From positions 1 to 58,051 of the forward strand of contig JAFZFF010000025.1 in NCBI GenBank assembly GCA_017556045.1: 58,051 nt of DNA. The letters are read 5' to 3'. Source of the DNA: Bacteroidaceae bacterium (GTDB lineage: Bacteria; Bacteroidota; Bacteroidia; Bacteroidales; Bacteroidaceae). Positions 48,933-57,386 of the stretch are shown piece after piece. The notes beneath the pieces are model-generated. The model made no database searches, was not told where the DNA came from, and saw nothing but the letters and a program-made list of their open reading frames with translations. How positions within the stretch are numbered: the stretch's first letter is position 1; each line of letters begins with the position of its first letter. The position numbers were made by a program, and so were the translations under genes.

Positions 48933-51275
48933 ATGTATACCGTAGTAAGTAAAGAACAATTTTCTGAGAAGGTATTCAAGTTAGAGATTACCGCACCGCT
49001 CATCGCACGTTCGCGCAAGGCGGGTCACTTTGTTATCGTACGCCTCGGAGAGAAAGGCGAGCGCGTACCTCTCACTATCGCTGGTGCCAACATCGAGAAG
49101 GGCACTATCACATTGGTCATTCAGAAGGTAGGACACTCGTCTACACAGATCTGTGACCTCAACGTAGGCGACACTATTGCAGATATCGTAGGTCCGCTCG
49201 GACAAGCAACTCATATCGAAAACTTCGGCACGGTAGTGTGTGCCGGTGGTGGTGTAGGTGTGGCACCTATGCTCCCCATCATACAGGCGCTGAAGGCTGC
49301 TGGCAACCGCGTGATCTCTGTGCTCGCTGGTCGTTCTAAGGACCTTATCATCTTGGAAGACGAGGTGCGCAAGAGCTCTGACGAGGTGGTAATCATGACC
49401 GACGACGGCTCATACGGCAACAAGGGACTTGTGACCGAGGGCATCGAGAGCATCATCCAGCGCGAGAAGGTGGACAAGTGCTTCGCTATCGGCCCTGCTA
49501 TCATGATGAAGTTTGTATGCCTGCTCACCAAGAAATATGAAATCCCCACTGACGTATCGCTCAACACTATCATGGTAGACGGTACAGGTATGTGTGGTGC
49601 TTGCCGTATCACCGTGGGTGGCAAGACTAAGTTTGTGTGTGTAGATGGTCCTGAGTTTGATGGCCATCAGGTGGACTTCGACGAAATGCTCAAGCGCATG
49701 GGTGCCTTCAAGGACATCGAGGTGCAAGAGATGGAGAAGCCCGAGCATACACACCCCGTTCTCTCAGAGAATTCGAAGTGCTCGGAGAACTCAGAGTGCT
49801 CTGAAAATGCAGCATCAGCGCCCGTTGATATCGACCGTAATAGCGAGTGGCGCGAGGCTTTGCGCAAGAGCATGAAGGCAAAGGAGCGCACTCAGATTGA
49901 GCGTTGCGAGATGCCCGAGCTCACCCCCGACTATCGCCGCCACCAGTTGCGCGAGGAGGTAAATCAGGGCCTCACCATGGAGCAGGCACTCACCGAAGCT
50001 AAGCGTTGTCTCGATTGTGCTAACCCCACTTGTATGGAGGGTTGTCCCGTGGGTATCAACATCCCCTCTTTCGTAAAGAATATCGAGCGTGGCGAGATCC
50101 TCGAGGCTGCTCGCGTACTCAAGCTCACCTCTGCCCTACCCGCCGTATGTGGTCGTGTATGTCCGCAAGAGAAGCAGTGTGAGAGCCGTTGTATGCACCT
50201 CAAGATGGGTCACAAGCCCGTGGCTATCGGTTACCTCGAGCGCTTCGCCGCTGACTATGAGCGCGAGAGCGGCAAGGCTACCAAGCCCGTAGTAGCTCCC
50301 GCCAACGGCATCAAGGTAGCAGTAGTAGGTTCAGGCCCCGCAGGTCTCTCATTTGCTGGCGACATGGCTAAGCAGGGCTTCGACGTTACTGTATTCGAGG
50401 CATTGCACGAGATTGGCGGTGTATTGAAATATGGTATCCCCGAGTTCCGTCTCCCCAACCACATCGTGGATGTAGAGATTGAGGGTCTCCGTCAGATGGG
50501 CGTACACTTCGAGAAGGACTGCATCATCGGTAAGACCATCACCGTAGAGCAACTCGAGGCAGAGGGCTACAAGGGTATCTTCATCGCTTCAGGCGCTGGT
50601 CTCCCCAACTTCATGAACATCCCCGGTGAGAATAGCACTGGCATCTTCTCATCTAACGAATACCTCACTCGCGTGAACCTCATGGATGCGTCGAACCCCG
50701 AGACAGACACTCCCGTCATCTTCGGCAAGCGCGTAGCCGTTATTGGTGGTGGAAACACCGCTATGGACTCTGTGCGTACCGCTCTGCGCCTCGGTGCTGA
50801 GCGTGCCATGATCATCTATCGTCGTAGCGAGGAAGAGATGCCTGCTCGTGTAGAGGAGGTGAAGCATGCTAAGGAAGAGGGCGTAGAATTCCTCACCTTG
50901 CATAACCCCATCGAGTACATTGCCGATGAGAAGGGTCGTGTGAAGCAGGTAGTATTACAGAAGATGGAGCTTGGCGAGCCCGACGCAAGTGGTCGCCGTA
51001 GCCCTGTAGCCATCCCTGGCGCTATAGAGACCATCGACATCGACATGGCTATCGTAGCCGTAGGCGTATCGCCCAACCCCATCGTGCCCACCTCAGTGAA
51101 GGGCCTCGAGCTGGGTCGCAAGAACACCATCGCGGTGAACGACGAGATGCAGTCAAACATCCCCACCATCTTCGCTGGTGGTGACATCGTACGTGGTGGT
51201 GCTACCGTAATCCTCGCTATGGGTGACGGACGCCGCGCAGCAGCAGCCATGGCCGAGAAGCTTGGCAAAGCATAA
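48933..51275 (+). CDS. NfnAB-like fusion: ferredoxin-NADP reductase / glutamate synthase small subunit family
   Basis: A 780-residue fusion. Residues 1 to about 265 are an FNR-type FAD/NAD module (PLTIAGANIEKG, CAGGGVGVAPMLPII) ending in a [2Fe-2S] set (GTGMCGACRITVGGKTKFVC), as in NfnA/PyrK. Residues about 310-780 are a GltD-type module with a Cys-rich N-terminal cluster domain (CLDCANPTCMEGCPVG; CGRVCPQEKQCESRC), FAD site VVGSGPAGLSFAGD and NADPH site VIGGGNTAMDSV. Together they probably balance NADH, NADPH and ferredoxin. The joining linker (about 270-310) contains a nine-base-periodic repeat giving SENSKCSENSECSEN. The start MYTVVSKEQFSEKV is the family's. Confidence 0.9.
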   Translation: MYTVVSKEQFSEKVFKLEITAPLIARSRKAGHFVIVRLGEKGERVPLTIAGANIEKGTITLVIQKVGHSSTQICDLNVGDTIADIVGPLGQATHIENFGTVVCAGGGVGVAPMLPIIQALKAAGNRVISVLAGRSKDLIILEDEVRKSSDEVVIMTDDGSYGNKGLVTEGIESIIQREKVDKCFAIGPAIMMKFVCLLTKKYEIPTDVSLNTIMVDGTGMCGACRITVGGKTKFVCVDGPEFDGHQVDFDEMLKRMGAFKDIEVQEMEKPEHTHPVLSENSKCSENSECSENAASAPVDIDRNSEWREALRKSMKAKERTQIERCEMPELTPDYRRHQLREEVNQGLTMEQALTEAKRCLDCANPTCMEGCPVGINIPSFVKNIERGEILEAARVLKLTSALPAVCGRVCPQEKQCESRCMHLKMGHKPVAIGYLERFAADYERESGKATKPVVAPANGIKVAVVGSGPAGLSFAGDMAKQGFDVTVFEALHEIGGVLKYGIPEFRLPNHIVDVEIEGLRQMGVHFEKDCIIGKTITVEQLEAEGYKGIFIASGAGLPNFMNIPGENSTGIFSSNEYLTRVNLMDASNPETDTPVIFGKRVAVIGGGNTAMDSVRTALRLGAERAMIIYRRSEEEMPARVEEVKHAKEEGVEFLTLHNPIEYIADEKGRVKQVVLQKMELGEPDASGRRSPVAIPGAIETIDIDMAIVAVGVSPNPIVPTSVKGLELGRKNTIAVNDEMQSNIPTIFAGGDIVRGGATVILAMGDGRRAAAAMAEKLGKA
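49764..49808 (+). repeat. TCNGAGNNN nine-base tandem repeat inside coding sequence (5 units)
   Basis: Units TCAGAGAAT, TCGAAGTGC, TCGGAGAAC, TCAGAGTGC and TCTGAAAAT lie in frame in the inter-domain linker of the NfnAB-like gene. The pattern matches the non-coding copy at 33837-33872 in sequence and orientation. It adds three SEN repeats and two cysteines. Confidence 0.65.
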
Positions 51276-51304
51276 AGACAAAACCAAACGTCCATAAAAG
51301 AGAG

Positions 51305-51335
51305 AACCGCCACACACGATGTATGGCGGTTTTCT
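51305..51335. terminator. Bidirectional terminator between the NfnAB-like gene and uvrD
   Basis: AACCGCCA (51305-51312) pairs with TGGCGGTT (51324-51331), extended by partial ACAC/GTAT pairing, then TTCTTATTTTC. It lies between two convergent genes. Confidence 0.8.
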
Positions 51336-51363
51336 TATTTTCTATACTTTCGAACTATCGTCC

Positions 51364-53775
51364 CTACCCCAATACTCTGAAGCGGGCAAACTTGAGCAGG
51401 AGCTGCTTCTCACCTGCATTCTTAAAGTTGATGAGTGCTTTGACATTCTCGCCCGTACCCTCTACACGGAGCACCTCACCTACACCAAAGCGCTCATGCT
51501 CGATAAATTGTCCGGCACTGAGTTGGGCCACGCGGCTCGCTCCTTGCACCGCATTGGGCAACACGAGGCGACGCGGTGTATCCACACGGCTTTCGTTCAC
51601 CACGGTACGAGGTGTCACTACCGTACGCACGGGAGGTGTAGTAGGTGCTTGCGGCCTTTGTGTGGTGGTAAATCTCGGCGTAGTGGCCGGTTTCGGAGTA
51701 TCTTGATAGCTACGCACATGCGATGATTGCACGAATCGGGGCGCACCTGAGCTTCCCCACGAGCTCTGACTCGACGTCTTTCCCCAAGGTGTAGCGCTCG
51801 GCGTAGCCTCAGGCAATGAGATATATCCTCGGTCGATATCTTTGAGGAATCGGCTGGGCATACCATACTCTACCTTGCCATAGCGGAATCGGCTCTTAGC
51901 ATACGAGAGCAGACAACGCTTCTCAGCACGTGTGATAGCCACATAGAGCAGGCGACGCTCCTCCTCCATCTGTCGGGTGCTATCGTAGGCCATCAGTGAG
52001 GGGAATAGCTGCTCCTCCATACCAACCACGAAGACGGTGTCAAACTCAAGTCCCTTGGCGGCATGTACGGTCATCAAGGTCACCTTAGCGGTGCCATCAT
52101 CCTCCTCATTGTCCTGATCGGTGAGCAGAGCCACATCGCTAAGGAAGTCGGTCAGGCCGATAGCCTCCTCACCCTCCTCCTGACGCGAACGTACGAAGTC
52201 GTGCATACCATCCATCAACTCCTGCACGTTCTCTTGGCGACTGATACCCTCTACCGTGCGGTCTTGCATGAGATCAGCCATGATGCCACTCTCTTGCACC
52301 ACCATGCGTCCCAGCTCATAAGCATCAGTCTTGCCCACCTGTTCGATAAATCGGCTCACGAGGTTATAGAATCCCGCAAGCTTAGCCAGCGTACCCTTGT
52401 TCACCGCCAAACCATACTCATCGGGAGCCCCAAGAACCGTCCACAGACTCACTCCATGGTCAGAAGCCGAAGCCATAATCTTACCTACGGTAGTGTCTCC
52501 AATGCCGCGTGCCGGATAGTTGATCACACGCTTGAAAGCCTCCTCATCGTGAGGGTTCACCGCGAGACGGAAGTATGAGATGACATCCTTCACCTCCTTG
52601 CGCTGGTAGAACGACAGGCCTCCATAGATGCGGTAAGGGATATTATTCTTGCGGAGCGCCTCCTCGAAGATACGTGACTGAGCATTAGTGCGGTAGAGTA
52701 TGGCAAAGTTATCATACCCGAGCGACTCCTTGCGTCCGAGCGAGGCTATCTGGCGTGCCACGATCTCGCCCTCCTCCACGTCGGAGTAAGCCTCGATGAG
52801 TTGTAGGGGTGTACCTGTCTCCTGACGCGAATACACCTCCTTGCGTATCTGCTCACGATTCTTCTCTATCAAGCTATTGGCAGCTCCCACGATCATCTGC
52901 GTAGAGCGGTAGTTCTCCTCCAGCTTGAAGATGCGTGCTCCTGTATATTGGCGGGTAAACCCGAGTATATTATCAATATTTGCGCCACGGAACGAATAGA
53001 TACTCTGTGCATCATCGCCCACCACACATACACGTTGCGTCTCCTTGGTCAATTGCCACACGATGCTATGCTGGGCATAGTTGGTATCCTGATACTCATC
53101 GACGAGCACATAGGCAAACTGCTGAGCGTAGCGCTCTCTCACCTCAGGATGTTGCTCAAAGAGCAGGTATGTATAGAGCAATATATCATCGAAGTCCATC
53201 GCACCAGCTTGTCGGCAACGCTCCTGGTAGCGCAGGTATATCTCACGTATCTGCCCCATCTTGGCCGAGCGGTCATCAGCCACGGCCATGGCATCGGCGG
53301 CATATACCTGTGCCGTCATGAGCCGGTTCTTGGCGTTAGAGATACGACACTGTACTACGTTGGGCTTATACACCTTATCGTCGAGCTGCATCTCCTTGAC
53401 GATGGTCTTGATAAGGCTACGCGAGTCGGTCTGATCATAGATAGTAAAGTTAGGCGGGAATCCTATCAACTCTGCCTCACTCCTGAGTATGCGCAAGAAC
53501 ATGCTATGGAAGGTACCCATCCACAGATACCTCGCCCTGTTCTCTCCTACCCTGCCTCCGATACGCTCGCGCATCTCTCGCGCCGCCTTATTGGTAAAGG
53601 TCAGTGCCAATATGCGCCATGGCTCCAGCCCCTGCTCCATCAGGTGCGCTATCTTATAGGTGAGCACACGTGTCTTGCCCGAGCCCGCACCAGCTATCAC
53701 CAGCGAGGGTCCATCGTTGTAGAGCACAGCAGCCAACTGGCTTTCATTCAGTTCGTTTCGTAGATCTATTTGCAT
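51364..53775 (-). CDS. uvrD: UvrD/PcrA-type ATP-dependent 3'-5' DNA helicase
   Basis: An 803-residue SF1A helicase. It has the Q-motif start LNESQLAAV, Walker A GAGSGKT (29-35), Walker B VDEYQDTN, VGDDAQSIYSFRGA, and the C-terminal VTLMTVHAAKGLEFD and YVAITRAEK motifs. After the motor, a Pro/Thr/Ser-rich linker (about 650-740) leads to a small C-terminal Tudor-like domain (IEHERFGVGEVLRVEG), typical of PcrA/UvrD and used for contact with RNA polymerase. It serves excision repair and replication-conflict clearance. It follows the Gate-domain gene by 18 bases. Confidence 0.95.
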   Translation of the reverse strand: MQIDLRNELNESQLAAVLYNDGPSLVIAGAGSGKTRVLTYKIAHLMEQGLEPWRILALTFTNKAAREMRERIGGRVGENRARYLWMGTFHSMFLRILRSEAELIGFPPNFTIYDQTDSRSLIKTIVKEMQLDDKVYKPNVVQCRISNAKNRLMTAQVYAADAMAVADDRSAKMGQIREIYLRYQERCRQAGAMDFDDILLYTYLLFEQHPEVRERYAQQFAYVLVDEYQDTNYAQHSIVWQLTKETQRVCVVGDDAQSIYSFRGANIDNILGFTRQYTGARIFKLEENYRSTQMIVGAANSLIEKNREQIRKEVYSRQETGTPLQLIEAYSDVEEGEIVARQIASLGRKESLGYDNFAILYRTNAQSRIFEEALRKNNIPYRIYGGLSFYQRKEVKDVISYFRLAVNPHDEEAFKRVINYPARGIGDTTVGKIMASASDHGVSLWTVLGAPDEYGLAVNKGTLAKLAGFYNLVSRFIEQVGKTDAYELGRMVVQESGIMADLMQDRTVEGISRQENVQELMDGMHDFVRSRQEEGEEAIGLTDFLSDVALLTDQDNEEDDGTAKVTLMTVHAAKGLEFDTVFVVGMEEQLFPSLMAYDSTRQMEEERRLLYVAITRAEKRCLLSYAKSRFRYGKVEYGMPSRFLKDIDRGYISLPEATPSATPWGKTSSQSSWGSSGAPRFVQSSHVRSYQDTPKPATTPRFTTTQRPQAPTTPPVRTVVTPRTVVNESRVDTPRRLVLPNAVQGASRVAQLSAGQFIEHERFGVGEVLRVEGTGENVKALINFKNAGEKQLLLKFARFRVLG

Positions 53776-53793
53776 GATTATACGTTCTTCAGT

Positions 53794-54738
53794 TTACCCT
53801 CGTCTCAAGGCAAGGTATCTCATCTTGCGCACCCCACGTAGGGTCCACACAGCGGTTATGGCCAGTACGAGGCGAGTGAGGAATATCCACCAGAAGCTGA
53901 TACCCATGGCCACGAAGAGCATGGTATCCTCGAGTAGCGAGTGTGACACTCCCAGATGATGGTTCACCAGGTTGGCCTCATGCCTTGTGAGACGCCCCTG
54001 CTCCACCTCATCGATCATGATGGCAGCTCCGTAGGCCATGCCCACGACATTACCTGTGAGCCATAGTAGCGAACACCCTGTAGGCAATCCGAAGATGCGC
54101 ATCAGCGGAGAGAGCGAGTGAGCGATGCGGTGCATCCAGCCAAACTCCTCGAGCACACGTTGCAGCACCATCAGGGCCGACACGATGAGCACTATAGTCA
54201 CCACGAGTATGAGCGACGAGCTGAGCCATTGCGTGAAGAGCATCCCCCACGACGTCACCTCAACGCTCGAAGCCAAGAAGCTAAAGGCGGCATCACTCTG
54301 CGGCATCAATGCATTGAGCACGATGGCCGAGACGAACGACATAGCCACACGGAAGGCCACGATGCGTCCGAAGGGCGATCCCGTCTTATGTGCCACAGAG
54401 CACTCCACGGGCAGGTTGTGTGACACGAGACACATCACCGCCAAGATGGTAGCCTCGCGCAACGTGAGCGTGAGCGTAGCCATCACCGCGATGGTCGGAT
54501 ATAGTGGCAAGAAGATGCTCGTGAGAAACACGATGGCCGAGTCGCCCGAGAGGCCTATAAATGCGAATAGTGGCGAGAGCACTCCCGCCAACCAATCGAT
54601 AACACCTACATACTGCAACACTCTCACCGCCAGTGATATGGGTAGCATCACCTTGAGCAGCCACAGACATATACTGAGCGAGCGCGGCATAGCCAGGCGC
54701 AGGCATTTATAGAGTCGTAGTAAGAGTCTCTTGGGCAT
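53794..54738 (-). CDS. Nucleoside recognition (Gate) domain membrane protein
   Basis: A 314-residue polytopic inner-membrane protein with about eight TMs and two Gate/nucleoside-recognition repeats (the first near VLQYVGVIDWLAGVLSPLFA, the second near LSPLMRIFGLPTGCS). The family includes SpmA/SpmB and YjiH; substrate unknown. It shares a tightly packed strand with smpB (3 bases upstream) and uvrD. Confidence 0.8.
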   Translation of the reverse strand: MPKRLLLRLYKCLRLAMPRSLSICLWLLKVMLPISLAVRVLQYVGVIDWLAGVLSPLFAFIGLSGDSAIVFLTSIFLPLYPTIAVMATLTLTLREATILAVMCLVSHNLPVECSVAHKTGSPFGRIVAFRVAMSFVSAIVLNALMPQSDAAFSFLASSVEVTSWGMLFTQWLSSSLILVVTIVLIVSALMVLQRVLEEFGWMHRIAHSLSPLMRIFGLPTGCSLLWLTGNVVGMAYGAAIMIDEVEQGRLTRHEANLVNHHLGVSHSLLEDTMLFVAMGISFWWIFLTRLVLAITAVWTLRGVRKMRYLALRRG

Positions 54739-54741
54739 CGT

Positions 54742-55203
54742 CTATCTCTTAAACATACGGTCCATTTCGCGACGGTCGTCCTTCTCTTTGAGCGACTGGC
54801 GCTTATCATACTGCTTCTTACCCTTGGCCAGTGCGATGACCAGCTTGGCCAACCCCTTCTCATTGATGAAGAGGCGTGTGGGCACGATGGTAAATCCCGG
54901 AGTCTTCTCCTCGTTCTGCAGGTTGCGTAGCTCCTTCTTGCTCAGTAGCAGCTTGCGCTCACGGCGAGCCGTATGATTGTTATACGAGCCGTAGAAGTAC
55001 TCAGAGATATGCATATTCTTCACCCACAACTCTCCATTGACAAAGTAGCAGTAGGTATCCACCAAGCTCGCCTTGCCCAGACGTATAGACTTGATCTCCG
55101 TACCTGTGAGCACGATGCCTGCGGTGTAGGTATCTATAAACTCGTAGTCAAACGATGCCTTCTTATTCTTTATATTAATAGGTGTGGGCTTTTTCTTTTC
55201 CAT
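54742..55203 (-). CDS. smpB: SsrA-binding protein SmpB
   Basis: A 153-residue partner of tmRNA in ribosome rescue. Recognised from [40 protein letters not shown] and the C-terminal basic [20 protein letters not shown] tail that enters the mRNA channel. Its ATG overlaps the last base of the Yip1-like gene. The tmRNA gene was not seen in this window. Confidence 0.95.
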   Translation of the reverse strand: MEKKKPTPINIKNKKASFDYEFIDTYTAGIVLTGTEIKSIRLGKASLVDTYCYFVNGELWVKNMHISEYFYGSYNNHTARRERKLLLSKKELRNLQNEEKTPGFTIVPTRLFINEKGLAKLVIALAKGKKQYDKRQSLKEKDDRREMDRMFKR

Positions 55204-55775
55204 CAGCCTAATAGTTTTGATAGAGTATTAAACAACATACCGATGATTGTCGGTGAGAAGATGATCGTAGCCGATGCTATACCCATGTAGACGAGTCTCT
55301 TGTCCTCCTCTACGTCGAGCACCACCTCAGCGCCCTCCCACACGATGTAGCACACGTAGAGCAGCAACACCCACTTGAAGATAAAGAACTGTGGGAAGAG
55401 CACCACCAGCATATCCCCCACGAATACCACTCCCATGGCATAGCCCACGAAGAGGTTGGCCATAGGCAAGTCTGACTGGCGTTGCAGATACTTCTGCCCC
55501 ACCATATCTACGAGATACGATGCCAAGAAGAATCCTCCGAAGAGCGCGATGCAGTATCCACAGATATCCATCATCGCCTCATGGAAGGTCATACGCTCCA
55601 GTCCCTTCTCGAGCAATGCGCCCACCAGCACCACCAAGCCTCCCAGGGCCACCAGCGGATATACGAAGGTCTGTGTCACATCCTTGCGGGGCGACTCTGC
55701 CACGATCTCCTCCCACGCCTTGCGGGGCGATGCGATGATAGCAATCAGTCGGCGAAATAGTTCCTTATAGTCCAT
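55203..55775 (-). CDS. Yip1-family membrane protein
   Basis: A 190-residue protein: a short cytoplasmic start ([24 protein letters not shown], with the Yip1 P-x-AW motif) then about five TMs. Yip1 proteins of bacteria have no settled function. It is directly upstream of smpB with a one-base overlap. Confidence 0.78.
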   Translation of the reverse strand: MDYKELFRRLIAIIASPRKAWEEIVAESPRKDVTQTFVYPLVALGGLVVLVGALLEKGLERMTFHEAMMDICGYCIALFGGFFLASYLVDMVGQKYLQRQSDLPMANLFVGYAMGVVFVGDMLVVLFPQFFIFKWVLLLYVCYIVWEGAEVVLDVEEDKRLVYMGIASATIIFSPTIIGMLFNTLSKLLG

Positions 55776-55824
55776 CTCTACTTGTATCGGTATAATACTT
55801 ATTTACGAGCGCGATTCGTCATTT

Positions 55825-56622
55825 TTAGCGCAACACATTCTTGAGCACCTTGGTATAGTTGGTATACGCAGGCCACTTCACGATAGTGTCAGTGCCGAGG
55901 TAACCCTTGGTACGATACTCACCCACGAGCATCACACATACCGAGTCGTTCTTATCGATGGTGTTGAGCATAGTGCGTACGGCAGCAGAGGTCACCGCAT
56001 CAGCGTCAGTGGTGTCGGCCAATGTGCTGAGGTCAAAGTTGATGAAGTCCACCACATCGCTATTGTTAGCGCTGGGGGTATACACCGAAGTCATATCAAA
56101 GCGGAGAGTGTCGCCATACACCGCAGTAGGCTTCAGGTAATACTGGCCACGGCCCAGTGAGCGTATCACGGGTACCACGTTGAGATACTTACCAGCCATC
56201 CACACGTAGGGATAGAGCCAGTTAGCCTCAAACTGCAGTCTGTAGAGGTCTGTCAAGGGATTGATGTTCGTGCTATCGGGCAAAGCCTTGTTCCATACGG
56301 GGTTAACCTTCACCTCTGTAGCGTCTGTCAGTGTCAAGCTCTCCTTGTAGTCCCTGTCCACCTCGAAGTGTATGTACGCGATAGCGCGGTCAGCACCCTC
56401 CAGGTTATACAAGCTCAGCTGCTCAGGTGAGGTGAGGTTATCCAGTTTGAACACCTCTCCCGTGTAGTCAGCATCCAGCTGTAGGGGGTTAGCCTTACGA
56501 TTGATGGTCACCACGCGTGCAAAGTCAGCAGACTGGCTATAGCCAAGGTCGGGGAAACATGAGGTCAATGACATCAACGATGCCACCACACACATCAGGG
56601 GCAATAATCTTCTCTTTATCAT
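55825..56622 (-). CDS. NigD-like lipoprotein
   Basis: A 265-residue lipoprotein (lipobox SLTSC near residue 22, from MIKRRLLPLMCVVASLMSLT). The mature protein has an N-terminal OB-like part and a C-terminal beta domain (VCVMLVGEYRTKGYLG) as in NigD/NigD-like proteins of Bacteroides. NigD was named from a bacteriocin-linked gene group, but the molecular role is unknown. It sits in the envelope. It is separated from the Yip1 gene by 49 bases. Confidence 0.65.
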   Translation of the reverse strand: MIKRRLLPLMCVVASLMSLTSCFPDLGYSQSADFARVVTINRKANPLQLDADYTGEVFKLDNLTSPEQLSLYNLEGADRAIAYIHFEVDRDYKESLTLTDATEVKVNPVWNKALPDSTNINPLTDLYRLQFEANWLYPYVWMAGKYLNVVPVIRSLGRGQYYLKPTAVYGDTLRFDMTSVYTPSANNSDVVDFINFDLSTLADTTDADAVTSAAVRTMLNTIDKNDSVCVMLVGEYRTKGYLGTDTIVKWPAYTNYTKVLKNVLR

Positions 56623-56652
56623 AGTCTTTTTGTATTTTATATTTGTATTTTT

Positions 56653-56700
56653 TAATTATCAACTATCAATTACCAATTGTCAATTATCAATTGTCAATTA
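56653..56700. repeat. CAATTGTCAATTATCAATTG tandem repeat
   Basis: Five or six AATTNNCAA(C)T units in tandem, running from the gap before the NigD-like gene into the stop codon of the DUF4375 gene. The stop TAA of that gene (56700-56698) is part of the repeat. Confidence 0.6.
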
Positions 56701-57192
56701 CACAAGGAATTCCTCAATATGCTCATCCACATAGTAGGCGATCATAGCCGTGATCTCCTCCTCGTTTTCGATGAAGTAGTCCTCCAGGTCATCAAATTGC
56801 GGATACATCTCATACATAGCCATAAACTCCTCGTCCGTGCGTTCGCGAGTGATATCCTCCTTATACTCATCATATACCTCCTTGGCCTTGTACACCACCT
56901 TTGAGAACTCCTTACAGCCCCACAGGCGCATCGCCTTGGCAAAGGGATTGTCAAATATGTAGGGTCCGTATCCATTGTATATGAGTTGGCAAAATCCGCC
57001 ATCCATCACCTCCTCGTGAAAGAAGTGGTAGCCCAGCAGCGCATGTTGCGCACCTGTGAGGCGCGGCATCGTCTCAGCGGTGAGCTCGCCCCCTATCACC
57101 TCGAGGTAAGCGTCGGTAAAAACCTTGAGGAAACCATCCATTCCCTCCTCGGCGCCACGGCGCAGCTTATCGTCAGTTATCAATTTCTCCAT
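56698..57192 (-). CDS. DUF4375 (DMP19-like) family protein
   Basis: A 164-residue acidic cytoplasmic protein from MEKLITDDKLRRG; the preceding eight codons of the longer frame lie close to the promoter. Features are HALLGYHFFHEEVMDGGFCQ and LIYNGYGPYI, the hallmark of the DMP19/DUF4375 family (a DNA-mimic protein in Neisseria), and a very acidic C terminus (FIENEEEITAMIAYYVDEH). The function in Bacteroidota is unknown; DNA mimicry is possible but unproven. Confidence 0.78.
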   Translation of the reverse strand: MEKLITDDKLRRGAEEGMDGFLKVFTDAYLEVIGGELTAETMPRLTGAQHALLGYHFFHEEVMDGGFCQLIYNGYGPYIFDNPFAKAMRLWGCKEFSKVVYKAKEVYDEYKEDITRERTDEEFMAMYEMYPQFDDLEDYFIENEEEITAMIAYYVDEHIEEFLV

Positions 57193-57213
57193 AAATCTGT
57201 ATATATTACGTTG

Positions 57214-57221
57214 CAAAGATA
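57214..57221 (-). promoter_or_regulatory. Predicted -7 element of the DUF4375 gene
   Basis: TATCTTTG on the minus strand matches TAnnTTTG, 21 bases before the ATG at 57192. No -33 match was found. Confidence 0.5.
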
Positions 57222-57289
57222 GCTATTTTCATTCAAATTACATCTTAAAAATGTATAATAAAGACAAAAATCAGTACAGAAAGAAAAAA

Positions 57290-57323
57290 ATTGTCAATTG
57301 TGAATTGTGAATTGTGAATTTAA
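57290..57323. repeat. AATTGTGAATTGTGAATT tandem repeat upstream of the nifU-like gene
   Basis: A 7-base periodic array (AATTGTC, AATTGTG, AATTGTG, AATTGTG, AATTT). One unit provides the TTG at 57305-57307 that serves as the -33 element of the next promoter. Confidence 0.65.
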
Positions 57324-57335
57324 TTCTTAACTTTG
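57305..57335 (+). promoter_or_regulatory. Predicted promoter of the nifU-like gene
   Basis: TTG (57305-57307) inside the AATTGTG repeat, a 20-base spacer and TAACTTTG (57328-57335) match the consensus; the ATG follows at 57387. Confidence 0.65.
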
Positions 57336-57386
57336 TCACAACAAATTGTAAAGTTTATTTTCATTAACTTACTAAATTAAGAAAAA

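Noticed and set aside
52948-53763. Open frame of 271 codons on the plus strand opposite uvrD
   Set aside because: Lies over the conserved helicase motor of UvrD; no independent promoter or domain.
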